The position numbers and the translations under genes are program-made. Below, piece after piece: positions 15,185 to 23,387 of a stretch of DNA of 33,514 nucleotides (the first letter of the stretch is position 1; each line of letters begins with the position of its first letter). The notes under the pieces are model-generated. The model made no database searches and had not been told where the DNA came from. It saw nothing but the letters and a program-made list of their open reading frames with translations. The stretch lies in assembly GCA_025774545.1 (NCBI GenBank), contig JALGVU010000039.1, positions 1-33,514 of the forward strand, in the 5' to 3' direction. The stretch comes from a bacterium. GTDB lineage: Bacteria > Joyebacterota > Joyebacteria > Joyebacterales > Joyebacteraceae.

Positions 15185-17161
15185 ATGAGACGACCGGCCG
15201 GGTATCGGAAGAGGCCGCGCGGGACCTCGATGGGCGCGGCGTTCCTCGTCGCGATTCTCGCGCCGCTTCCGCACGGGGCGACCGCCGGTTCGCTCGAGGA
15301 CGTGGCCTTCGCCGACCTCGAACCCATCGACTTCTACGCGGCGCCGCTTCTGACGCGGGACCTCAGGCTCACGGGCTTCGAGGGCCCGAAGGCCGTGCTC
15401 GAGTTCGAGACGCGCGAGCCGACGCCCCCGGCGGTCGTGCGGTACGGCCCGTACTTCGCCGTCGGCGGAATCGAGGGCGCGGCGTACCGCAAGGTGGCCA
15501 CCGAGCGGCTCGAGGACGAGTCGGCGACCGAGCACCGCGTCCTGGTCGACTTCTCGAAACTCGAGTCTCCTCTCTACGACGACGGCTACATCGAGGGTGG
15601 GGGAGGCGTCGTGGCGTGCCGGCTCGACGTGTACGATCCCGAGTACGGAAGCGTGCGGACCTACGACCGGCGGTTCCGCTACACGCGGACCGGGCCTCGG
15701 AAGACGGCCGAGACGATGGTGCTCGGCCCCTTCGTCGACCGCGTCGGCCCGACCTCGTTCGTGGTCTCGTGGCAGACCGACGTCCCGTCGCGAGGGGCCG
15801 TCGTCCTCGAAGGGGTCACGTTCGTCGGCGGGAAGGAGGCGGTGGTCCACGAGGTCGAGGTCGCGGATCTCGAGCCGGGAACGACCTACGAGTACCGCGT
15901 CCGCTACGGGAGCGACGACTTCACGACGCGTCCCCACGCCGTGACGACGGCGCCTGCGCCCGGCGGCGAGGGCTTCCGCTTCGCCTTCGCGTCCGACAGC
16001 CGCGGCGGGGTCGGTGGGGGGGAGCACGCGATCGAGGGCGTGAACCACGCGGGCCTCAGGGCCGTCCTGGCCGGCGCGCGCACTCGCGGCGCGGACCTCG
16101 TTCTGTTCGGTGGCGACCTCATCGACGGGTACACGAGCTCGCAGAGGGTCTTCGAGAGCCAACTCGACTCGTGGAAGCGCGGGGCGGGCGTCGTCGCGTC
16201 GTCGCTTCCCATCTACGAGGGAATGGGAAACCACGAGGAGGTCGGCGACTACTACGCCGTCGACGATCCCGAGCGGCCGAACAAGCGCATCATCATGCAC
16301 CGTGACCGCGCGGGCGCGAGGAGCGCGGAGGCGATCTTCTCGCGCTCGTTCGTGAACCCCGAGGGCAGCTGCTACGGGTTCTCTCCGCGCCCCGAGACGC
16401 GCGAGACCGCGGCCGGCCCCGCGACCGGGCCCGACTACGGCGAGTCTGTCTACTCGTTCAATCACGGGAACTGCCACTTCGTCTCGGTGAACTCGAACTA
16501 CTGGTTCACGGGTCTTCAGATGGGAGACGGAACGACCCGCTACCCGAGCGACAAGGACGGGACGGCGCTCGCGCTCGGTATCCTCGCCGGGAATCGCGAG
16601 GGCTATCTTCTTCCCGGTCAGCTCGCGTGGCTCGAGGAGGATCTCAAGGCGGCGCAGCAGGACGACGACGTCGACTGGATCTTCGTCTTCACGCACGAGC
16701 CCGCGTTTCCGAACGGCGGGCATCTCTACGACGCCATGTTCTGGGGCGAAGCGGGGAAGGGCTTCGAAGGCGGCCTGAACGACCACGACGTTCCCCTGGG
16801 CGACGTCCTCGACATGCGCGATCGCTTCTGGTCGATCCTCGCGCGCAACGACAAGGTCGTCGCGCTCATGTGCGGCGACGAGCACAACTACTCGAGGACC
16901 CTCATCGACGCCGACGTCGATCCCTCGTACTCGCGGGCCGTTTGGCAGATCGTGAGCGGCGGCTCGGGCGCCCCGTTCTACGTCCAGGACACGTCGGTCC
17001 CGTGGGCCGGCAGCGTCCACGCGTTCTCGCCGGTCAACCACTACTGCCTCTTCGACGTCCGGGACGGCCGTGTGTCGCTCGAGGTCTACTCGACCGACGG
17101 CGTGCTTCTGGACAGCCTCGAGGGTCTGACCGAACATGCGCGCGATCCCGGCGGAAGGTGA
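15185..17161 (+). CDS. Exported metallophosphoesterase with purple-acid-phosphatase-like N-terminal fibronectin domain
   Basis: The 658-residue protein starts at ATG 15185 after GATCGGAGGCG; longer in-frame extensions run through the upstream permease gene and are rejected. A signal peptide is likely (hydrophobic residues 17-34, cleavage near ATAG). Residues 175-255 form a fibronectin-III-like domain typical of purple acid phosphatases (SFVVSWQTD, LEPGTTYEYRVRYG). The calcineurin-type phosphoesterase core follows with metal ligands D271 (SDSRG), D311 (GGDLIDG), N349-H350 (GNHE), H504 (THEPA) and H567 (GDEHN). About 150 residues before the FN3 domain are not assigned. It probably removes phosphate from an extracellular or periplasmic ester, and nucleotides would fit the context, but specificity is not readable. 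Confidence 0.85.
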   Translation: MRRPAGYRKRPRGTSMGAAFLVAILAPLPHGATAGSLEDVAFADLEPIDFYAAPLLTRDLRLTGFEGPKAVLEFETREPTPPAVVRYGPYFAVGGIEGAAYRKVATERLEDESATEHRVLVDFSKLESPLYDDGYIEGGGGVVACRLDVYDPEYGSVRTYDRRFRYTRTGPRKTAETMVLGPFVDRVGPTSFVVSWQTDVPSRGAVVLEGVTFVGGKEAVVHEVEVADLEPGTTYEYRVRYGSDDFTTRPHAVTTAPAPGGEGFRFAFASDSRGGVGGGEHAIEGVNHAGLRAVLAGARTRGADLVLFGGDLIDGYTSSQRVFESQLDSWKRGAGVVASSLPIYEGMGNHEEVGDYYAVDDPERPNKRIIMHRDRAGARSAEAIFSRSFVNPEGSCYGFSPRPETRETAAGPATGPDYGESVYSFNHGNCHFVSVNSNYWFTGLQMGDGTTRYPSDKDGTALALGILAGNREGYLLPGQLAWLEEDLKAAQQDDDVDWIFVFTHEPAFPNGGHLYDAMFWGEAGKGFEGGLNDHDVPLGDVLDMRDRFWSILARNDKVVALMCGDEHNYSRTLIDADVDPSYSRAVWQIVSGGSGAPFYVQDTSVPWAGSVHAFSPVNHYCLFDVRDGRVSLEVYSTDGVLLDSLEGLTEHARDPGGR

Positions 17162-17176
17162 CGGGCGGGTGCCCGC
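17162..17176 (+). terminator. Weak hairpin after the metallophosphoesterase gene
   Basis: The stop codon is followed directly by CGGGC-GGGT-GCCCG and then CGCTT. The stem is five base pairs and there is almost no T-run, so this is only a candidate transcript end. It is supported by the strong promoter-like sequence about 160 bases downstream, which implies a new transcription unit. Confidence 0.25.
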
Positions 17177-17336
17177 GCTTCCCCGCGGCTCGGAGCGGCC
17201 GCGTCGCTCGTGGCGCCCGCCGCCGAAACGTCGAACGCTGGCGGTCGGAACCTGAGAGTGCCAATCCCGGATGCGCGGGGGCCCGACCGCGCGGGCTTCC
17301 GCGGCCCGCGATCCCTCGCCACGGTGTGCTCCCTCC

Positions 17337-17366
17337 TTGACTTCCGTTCCTGAATGCTCCTACAAT
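17337..17366 (+). promoter_or_regulatory. Sigma70-type promoter upstream of the metallo-beta-lactamase gene
   Basis: TTGACT at 17337-17342 and TACAAT at 17361-17366 each match five of six consensus bases, with an 18-base spacer. Transcription would start near 17373, leaving about 67 bases of leader before ATG 17440. The local A+T content is clearly higher than in the neighbouring DNA. No operator could be recognised. Confidence 0.6.
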
Positions 17367-17439
17367 CATTGATCCGGCGGCAACGCCGGGGCGCCGCGTA
17401 ACGACCCACCTGTGTCGCGAACAGAAGGAGCACGCCACA

Positions 17440-18656
17440 ATGGCAAGAGGCATACTCTGGCCCGTTGTCCTCGTTGCTCTCACCCTCCTCGTCCTCGCAG
17501 GATGCAGCGAGAAGGAAGTGAACCCGTTCGATCCGTCCCAGGATCCGGATCCGCCGATCGTCACGAGCTTCTCGTACGCAGACGGCGAGGCCACGTGGAC
17601 GACCGACGAGGAGGCGCTCTGCGTCTTCGAGTACGGTCCGGTCGGGGGCTCGTTCGATCACTACGCCTACGAGTCCACGAAGGACCACGCCGAGTCGCAC
17701 CGCGTCACGCTGCTCGGAATGGAGGAGGGGCAGGAGTACCAGATCCGCGTCCGCAGCCTCGACCGCGCCGGCAACGAGGCGCACGAGTCGGCCGTCGATC
17801 TTCCCGAGTCGATCGTGGGCGTCGCGTTCCGGGACGAGACGATGACGCTCTCCATGATCGACGTGGGATGGGGGCTCTGCATGGTGCTCACGACCCCCGG
17901 CGGAGCGAACGTGATGATCGACGCGGGGAGCCGCGAGCACCGGGACGACGTGGTCGACTTCCTGAACGACCACGGGATCGACGAGCTCGATGCCGCGGTC
18001 GTGACGCACCACCACTCAGATCACTACGGCGGGTATCTCGACGACACCGAGGGCGACGTGACGATCCCCGGCATCCTCGATCTCTACTGGGTCGGCTCGA
18101 TGGTCTTCCCTGACGAGACGCATCTGCTCGATCCGCCGGTCGGCTCTCTCCTGAGCGAGATCGGCGAGCACGGCATTCCGATCACCTACGTCAAGCAGGG
18201 CGACGCTCATCGAACCTCGACGCGCTCCAGTGGGACGCGACCCCCGGGTTCTCGGTCGAGGTGCTCTCCGCGGGCGTCGGAACACAGCTGGTTCCCCCCG
18301 AGCAGCAGGCGACGATGGAGCTCTCCGGGAACAACGACTCGATCGCGCTCAGGCTCACCTTCGGCGACGTCTCGTACGTCACCATGGGGGACGGCGAGTA
18401 CTTCATCGAGCGCTACATCGTGGACGAGTACGGAAGAAGCGGCGTCAGGGCCGATCTCTTCCAGGTCGCTCACCACGCGAGCGACGACGCGACCTCCGCG
18501 TTCTGGCTCGATAACCTGTCCCCGCGGATCGGCCTCATCTCGAACGCCATGGCCGAGGCGCCGCTCGAGAAGGAGATCGTGCTGAACGGGATCCGCTCGG
18601 TCGACGCCGACTACTTCGTGACCGATCGCATCTTCCCGAACACGCCGCCGTGGTAG
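17440..18656 (+). pseudogene. ComEC-like metallo-beta-lactamase lipoprotein, broken by a frameshift
   Basis: The first part starts at ATG 17440 behind AGAAGGAG and encodes a lipoprotein signal ending LVLAGC (Cys22). A fibronectin-like domain (about 38-120) follows, then a metallo-beta-lactamase fold with metal motif H190-H-H192-S-D194-H195. Protein-like sequence stops near base 18205. It resumes in the -1 frame (SSNLDALQWDATPGFSVEVL and onward to FPNTPPW), ending at stop 18654-18656. The original frame runs on as low-quality Arg/Ser sequence to 18585. One lost base near 18206 would explain everything, as a real mutation or as a sequencing or assembly error. The restored protein would have about 405 residues. 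Related MBL domains occur in ComEC and in secreted nuclease-like proteins; the substrate is unknown. Confidence 0.75.
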
Positions 18657-18695
18657 CAGGGCTCGAACACTACCGGCCGCAAGCGGGGCGGTGAC

Positions 18696-19670
18696 GTGAG
18701 CTGGCTCTCGACGCTCAGACGCAAGAAGTTCATGGATCCACTGACGGCCGCGCTCTATCTCGTGCCGGCGGGCGCGGTGGTCGTCATCTTCCGGATGCTC
18801 CCGATCGCGTCGGCGTTCGTCCTGTCCTTCTTCGACGTCAAGATGGGACGGATCAGGGGATTCGTCGGGCTCGCTCAGTACGCCAAGCTGCTGCAGGATC
18901 CGACGTTCTGGAGCTCGCTCGGGACGACGGCCTACTACGTCGCGGGCGTAGTGCCGCTGAGCCTCTTCCTCGCTCTCCTCGCCGCCGTGCTCCTCAATCA
19001 GAAGATCCGCGGGCTCGGCTTCTACCGAACCGTCTACTTCCTCCCCGTCGTCACGTCGCTCGTGGCGGTGTCGATGGTCTGGAAGTGGATCTTCCACCCT
19101 CGCCTCGGGCTCCTGAACTACTTCTTCGAACTCGTGGGCGGCGGGTCGCTCCAGTGGCTCGACGAGCCGCGCGGGATCTTCGAGATGATCGCGGGAGGCC
19201 TAGGTTGGAGCTGGTGGCCCGACGGGTTCGCGGGGCCGAGCCTCGCTCTGATCGCGGTCATCATCGTCGCCGTCTGGAGGGGGATCGGGTACAACATCGT
19301 GATCTTCCTGGCCGGGCTCCAGAACATCCCGGGCCAGTACTACGAGGCCGCGCGGATCGACGGCGCGAGCCCCGCGCAGGTTTTCTGGAAGGTCACGTGG
19401 CCGCTCCTTTCGCCCACGACCTTCTACGTGCTCCTCTCGACGACGATCGTGTCGTTCCAGGTCTTCACGCAGATCTACCTCATGACCGGCCCTCCGGTCG
19501 GCGGACCGATGGGCACCACCAAGGTCATCGTCTACTACCTGTTCGAGAGGGGCTTCGACGCCGGCGGCAACATGGGTTACGCGAGCGCCGTCGCGCTCGT
19601 GCTCTTCGTCATCATCCTGTCGCTCACGCTGATCCAGCGGCGCGTGGTCGAGCGGCGGGTCTACTACTAG
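18696..19670 (+). CDS. CUT1-type ABC transporter permease (MalF/UgpA-like)
   Basis: The 324-residue membrane protein has six or more hydrophobic segments and begins at GTG 18696 after GGGGCGGTGAC. The EAA motif that contacts the ATPase is clear: YYEAARIDGASPAQVFWKVT. The order permease-permease-binding protein downstream is typical of carbohydrate or glycerol-3-phosphate importers. A loop of about 50 residues between two middle helices (WLDEPRGIFEMIAGGLGWSW and neighbours) is somewhat longer than in compact family members. No ATPase gene of this transporter is in the window, so a shared MsmK/UgpC-like ATPase encoded elsewhere is likely. The cargo is not identifiable. Confidence 0.9.
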   Translation: MSWLSTLRRKKFMDPLTAALYLVPAGAVVVIFRMLPIASAFVLSFFDVKMGRIRGFVGLAQYAKLLQDPTFWSSLGTTAYYVAGVVPLSLFLALLAAVLLNQKIRGLGFYRTVYFLPVVTSLVAVSMVWKWIFHPRLGLLNYFFELVGGGSLQWLDEPRGIFEMIAGGLGWSWWPDGFAGPSLALIAVIIVAVWRGIGYNIVIFLAGLQNIPGQYYEAARIDGASPAQVFWKVTWPLLSPTTFYVLLSTTIVSFQVFTQIYLMTGPPVGGPMGTTKVIVYYLFERGFDAGGNMGYASAVALVLFVIILSLTLIQRRVVERRVYY

Positions 19671-19672
19671 GG

Positions 19673-19694
19673 GAGCCCCCGGGCGGCGGGGCTC
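19673..19694 (+). other. Intercistronic hairpin between the two CUT1 permease genes
   Basis: GAGCCCC at 19673-19679 pairs perfectly with GGGGCTC at 19688-19694 around an 8-base loop, two bases after the upstream stop codon. There is no T-run. It may tune the ratio of the two permeases or stabilise the upstream message. Confidence 0.35.
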
Positions 19695-19753
19695 GAGGGT
19701 ACGCGCGGCGGGCGATGACCGGCGGCGCGACGTTCGGAAGGGAACGAGGAACG

Positions 19754-20770
19754 ATGGAGACGACCGTGAGCGCGCGCGACCGGGAGCTCAACGCGGCGTT
19801 CCGCACGCGTCGGAGCCTCTCTCGCGCGGGCGTCTACGCGCTCCTCTGGATCGGCGTCGTGGTCATGGTGGTGCCGTTCGTGTGGATGATCACGACGTCG
19901 CTCAAGTCTCCCATCGAGATCCTCGAGTTCCCCCCGACGTGGATCCCGACCGGCCACTTCGTCGAGGCGGCACCCGGCGTCTGGAGCGAGGTCAACATCG
20001 TGTCGCGGAACGCCGCCGCCGGAACGATCTCGGTCAGGCCCCTGGGCGGCGGCCCGGAGACGACCGTGGACGGCGCGGCCGTTCGGGACAGGTTCAGGTT
20101 CCGGCTCGAGAACTACGCCGAGGCGTGGAGGCAGGCGCCGTTCGCCAGGTACTACTTCAACACGATACTGGTCACGATCTTCGTGGTCGCGGGAGTGCTC
20201 GTCACCTCGGCGCTCGCGGCCTACGCGTTCGCGCGGATGAAGTTCTGGGGAAGGGACAACATCTTCGTCCTCTTCCTCTCGATGATGATGGTGCCGCAGC
20301 CGGTCTACATCGTGCCGTCGTACATCATCCTCGTGAAGCTCGGCTGGATCGACACCTATCAGGCGCTGATCGTGCCGTGGCTGGCGCACATCTTCAGCAT
20401 CTTCCTCCTGCGGCAGCACTTCAAGACGATCCCCGCCGATCTCTACGATGCCGCGATCATCGACGGCTGCAGCCGCTTCGCCTTCCTGTGGCGGATCATG
20501 CTTCCGCTCTCGAAGGCCGTGCTCGTCGCCGTCGTGATCTTCGCGGTGGTCGGAACGTGGAACTCGTTCCTGTGGCCGCTCGTGATGACGAACACGACCG
20601 CAGTCCGCCCGCTCCAGGTCGGCCTCGCGCGGTTCTCGCAGGAGCAGGGCACGAACCACGAGCTCATGATGGCCGCGGCGACGTTCTCGATCGCGCCTCT
20701 CATCGTCGCGTACTTCTTCGCTCAGAAGCAGATCATCCAGAGCCTGGCCACCTCGGGCATGAAGACCTAG
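19754..20770 (+). CDS. CUT1-type ABC transporter permease (MalG/UgpE-like)
   Basis: The 338-residue protein starts at ATG 19754, directly behind GAGGAACG; ATG 19715 in the same frame lacks such a site. It has six predicted membrane helices and the EAA motif LYDAAIIDGCSRFAFLWRIM. It pairs with the permease just upstream. After the first helix (PFVWMITTSLK) there is an unusual exported-side insertion, roughly residues 56-118 (from FVEAAPGVWSEVN to the start of the canonical NYAEAW segment). That insertion reads like a small beta-rich domain absent from compact MalG proteins. The solute-binding protein gene follows after 41 bases. Confidence 0.9.
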   Translation: METTVSARDRELNAAFRTRRSLSRAGVYALLWIGVVVMVVPFVWMITTSLKSPIEILEFPPTWIPTGHFVEAAPGVWSEVNIVSRNAAAGTISVRPLGGGPETTVDGAAVRDRFRFRLENYAEAWRQAPFARYYFNTILVTIFVVAGVLVTSALAAYAFARMKFWGRDNIFVLFLSMMMVPQPVYIVPSYIILVKLGWIDTYQALIVPWLAHIFSIFLLRQHFKTIPADLYDAAIIDGCSRFAFLWRIMLPLSKAVLVAVVIFAVVGTWNSFLWPLVMTNTTAVRPLQVGLARFSQEQGTNHELMMAAATFSIAPLIVAYFFAQKQIIQSLATSGMKT

Positions 20771-20811
20771 TCGTGGCCGGTCGGCAGAGGGCAAACCGCG
20801 GAGGTATCGGC

Positions 20812-22086
20812 ATGGGAAGGAAGCTCCTCTTGGTGGCGGTGGTCGGCGTCGCCGCGGTGTTCGCGGTGGCGGGTTGCTCCAAGCAGGAAGATGGCGACGG
20901 CGTCGTCGAGGTCCAGTTCTGGCACGCGATGGGTGGTCCCCTGGGCGACACGCTCGACGGGCTGGTCGCCGAATTCAACGAGACCCATCCCGACATCAAC
21001 ATCGAGTCGGTGAGCATGGGGCGCTACCAGGCGCTGTCGCAGAAGATCATGGCCGCCGTCGCGGCCGGCGAGCCCCCGGTTCTCGCCCAGGCGTACGAGG
21101 CGTGGACCGGCGAGCTCATCGAGAACGGAAGCGCCGAGCCGCTCGATCCCTACATCGAGGGACCGAACGGTCTCTCGCCGGGGGAGCTCGCCGACTTCGT
21201 CCCGGGGCTCCTCGAGAACAACACGTGGGACGGGACGATCTACTCGTTCCCGTTCAACAAGAGCGTGCGGGCGATCTACTGGAACAAGAACCTGTTCGAG
21301 GCGGCCGGGCTCGACCGCGCTCCGACCGACTGGGACGAGTACGGGAGCATGGCGAGGACGCTCACGAGGGATCTCGACGGCGACGGTGAGACCGACCAGT
21401 GGGGGACCGCCGGCCAGATCAGCGCGTGGATGTTCGAGAACCTGCTGATCCAGAACGGGGGCGAGATCCTGACCCCCGACGGCGCGCGCGCCGCCTTCGA
21501 CAGCGCCGAGGGCATCGAGGCGCTCGAGTTCATGGTCAGGCTCCTGACCGACTACGGCAAGGTCACGTCCGGCTACGAGTACCAGAACGATTTCCAGGCC
21601 GGGAAGGTGGGGATGATCGAGGGCTCGACCGTGTCGCTCTCCTACATGGAGGGGAAGTACACGTTTGACATGGCGGTGGCGCCTCTTCCGCACGGGAAGG
21701 AGCGCGGCTGCTTCGTCGCGGGCACGAACGTCGTCATCTTCTCGGAGGCGCCGAAGGCGAAGAAGGACGCCGCCTGGACGTTCATCAAGTGGTTCACGAG
21801 TCCCGAGGTCACCGCGCGGTGGGCGATCGGGACCGGCTACGCTCCGGTCCGGATGAGCGCCCTCGAGTCCGAGAGCATGCAGGCGCGGTTCGAGGAGATC
21901 GAGGGGCTCCGCGAGGTGCTCGCGCAGCTCGAGTTCGCGTCGTACGAGCCGCGGTCGGCCGCGTGGTACGCGGGCCGGAAGTATCTCGAGGAGGGCGGCG
22001 TCGAGAGCGCCCTGAGGAAGCAGAAGGACCCCTCGACCGCGCTTGCCGAAGCGGCCGTGGCGGTCAACGCGGAGCTCGGGGGATAG
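20812..22086 (+). CDS. CUT1-type extracellular solute-binding lipoprotein (UgpB/MalE-like)
   Basis: The 424-residue precursor starts at ATG 20812 behind GGAGGTATCGGC, with a lipoprotein signal ending FAVAGC (Cys22). The mature protein opens VEVQFWHAMGGPLGDTLDGL and continues through FNETHPDINIE and EPPVLAQAYEAW. It then has SFPFNKSVRAIYWNKNLFEAAGL, a family hallmark here divided by SVRA, and a C-terminal AAWTFIKWFTSPE segment. This is the cluster-1 periplasmic-binding fold used for sugars and glycerol-3-phosphate derivatives. It completes the importer encoded by the two genes upstream. Given the phosphatase and nucleotidase neighbours, a glycerophospho-type cargo is possible but not shown. 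Confidence 0.9.
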   Translation: MGRKLLLVAVVGVAAVFAVAGCSKQEDGDGVVEVQFWHAMGGPLGDTLDGLVAEFNETHPDINIESVSMGRYQALSQKIMAAVAAGEPPVLAQAYEAWTGELIENGSAEPLDPYIEGPNGLSPGELADFVPGLLENNTWDGTIYSFPFNKSVRAIYWNKNLFEAAGLDRAPTDWDEYGSMARTLTRDLDGDGETDQWGTAGQISAWMFENLLIQNGGEILTPDGARAAFDSAEGIEALEFMVRLLTDYGKVTSGYEYQNDFQAGKVGMIEGSTVSLSYMEGKYTFDMAVAPLPHGKERGCFVAGTNVVIFSEAPKAKKDAAWTFIKWFTSPEVTARWAIGTGYAPVRMSALESESMQARFEEIEGLREVLAQLEFASYEPRSAAWYAGRKYLEEGGVESALRKQKDPSTALAEAAVAVNAELGG

Positions 22087-22148
22087 ACGAGCACGCGCGG
22101 CAGAGGGATTGCGAACAGAGAGAGGACGCGACGGTGAGGGAGGTATCG

Positions 22149-23261
22149 ATGACACGAGAGAAGAGCGGCCCGCTCCTTCTGATGGCGGCGCTCGCGGTGC
22201 TGACTGTGCTCGCAGGCGGGGCCCATGCGACGACGATCTGCGACGTGCAGAGATACGATGCGATGGGGCTGTCGCCCTTCCTGGGCGAGACTGTGACGGT
22301 GCGGGGGGTGGTCACGATACCGCCGGGCTACTTCCAGTCGAATTACACGTCGTTCTACATCGAAGACGACGGATGCGGCGTGAATGTCTTCACGTTCGGC
22401 TCGCTCACAGTCGAGCCTGCCTTGGGTGACACGGTCCTGGTGACCGGCGAGGTGGAAGAGTACATCTCAGCTTCCAGCGGGGGCGGAGCGACGACCGAGG
22501 TGGTGCTGGACCCGAACAACCCGGATGAGAGCATCGAGTTCCTGTCGATCGGCAACACGCCGCCCGAGCCGACGGTGATGGGCCTCGCGCGGCTCGGCGT
22601 CGAGTCGAACGAGGGACGTCTCGTCCGAACGATCGGGAAGATCGTCAACGTCGAGTACGTAAGTGTCATCGGGCAGTGGAGCATGGACATTGTCGAGCCG
22701 TGGTCCGAGGAGAGCTTCGAGGTCTTCCAGAGCTTCAACGACAGCATAAGCTTCGAGGGGCTCGAGGTCGGGGACACCGTCGACGTGACGGGTTTCGTCA
22801 CGCAGTTCGACCGGACCCCTCCGCGTCTCTCCGACTACCAGTTCGCGCCGAGATTCCAACACGAGATTCGGCGCGCAATTCCTCCCGATCCTCCCGACCC
22901 GCTCTTCTGGGGGAACGCGTCGCTCGACATTCCGGCGTCGACGTTCCGGCCGGATCTCGGGGAGATCCTCCCGATTCACTACATGGCTCCGGACCTGGGC
23001 CGCGCGATGATCGAGATCTACGACCTGCAGGGAAGGAGAGTCCGGACGCTCACCGACGCGACCTACGAGGGGACGTCGGCGGTGCCGGGGCACTACCAGG
23101 AGGGCTACTTCGACGAGGGCGTCAGAGGCTGGGACGGGCGCGACGATCTCAGGCGGCTCGTGCCCGCGGGCGTCTACATCTGCCGTCTCGAGGTCGCCGA
23201 CGGCGACGGACGCGTGACGTCCGCGACCGCTCCCGCCGTCGTGGCGGTACGGCTCGACTAG
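22149..23261 (+). CDS. Exported OB-fold protein with FlgD-like Ig C-terminus
   Basis: The 370-residue protein starts at ATG 22149 behind GGGAGG. It has a signal peptide (hydrophobic LLLMAALAVLTVLAGG, cleavage near AHA). Two OB-fold-like modules follow: one around residues 35-110 (ETVTVRGVVTIPPGYF and GDTVLVTGEVEEY) and one around 135-225 (GRLVRTIGKIVNVEY, GDTVDVTGFVTQF). The last 95 residues are a FlgD-like Ig domain (IEIYDLQGRRVRTL, WDGRDDLRRLVPAGVYICRL), often a C-terminal export or sorting module in FCB bacteria. The whole architecture corresponds to the last 310 or so residues of the larger protein encoded next. OB modules of this kind occur in secreted nuclease-type proteins such as YhcR, but no catalytic residues are visible here. 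The function is unassigned. Confidence 0.75.
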   Translation: MTREKSGPLLLMAALAVLTVLAGGAHATTICDVQRYDAMGLSPFLGETVTVRGVVTIPPGYFQSNYTSFYIEDDGCGVNVFTFGSLTVEPALGDTVLVTGEVEEYISASSGGGATTEVVLDPNNPDESIEFLSIGNTPPEPTVMGLARLGVESNEGRLVRTIGKIVNVEYVSVIGQWSMDIVEPWSEESFEVFQSFNDSISFEGLEVGDTVDVTGFVTQFDRTPPRLSDYQFAPRFQHEIRRAIPPDPPDPLFWGNASLDIPASTFRPDLGEILPIHYMAPDLGRAMIEIYDLQGRRVRTLTDATYEGTSAVPGHYQEGYFDEGVRGWDGRDDLRRLVPAGVYICRLEVADGDGRVTSATAPAVVAVRLD

Positions 23262-23387
23262 CGGTCCGGGCGGCAGACTCACACTCGAGCCGAGGCGCGC
23301 CGTCGAGCATACCGTCGACGAGCGTCGATGCGAGAGACCGAACACACGGGTACTCACGAGAGTCGACACGATCGAAAGGACGAATCC

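Noticed and set aside
18195-18240. Programmed ribosomal frameshift in the MBL gene
   Set aside because: No slippery heptamer or downstream pseudoknot is evident, and MBL proteins are not known to use frameshifting. A deletion or assembly error is simpler.
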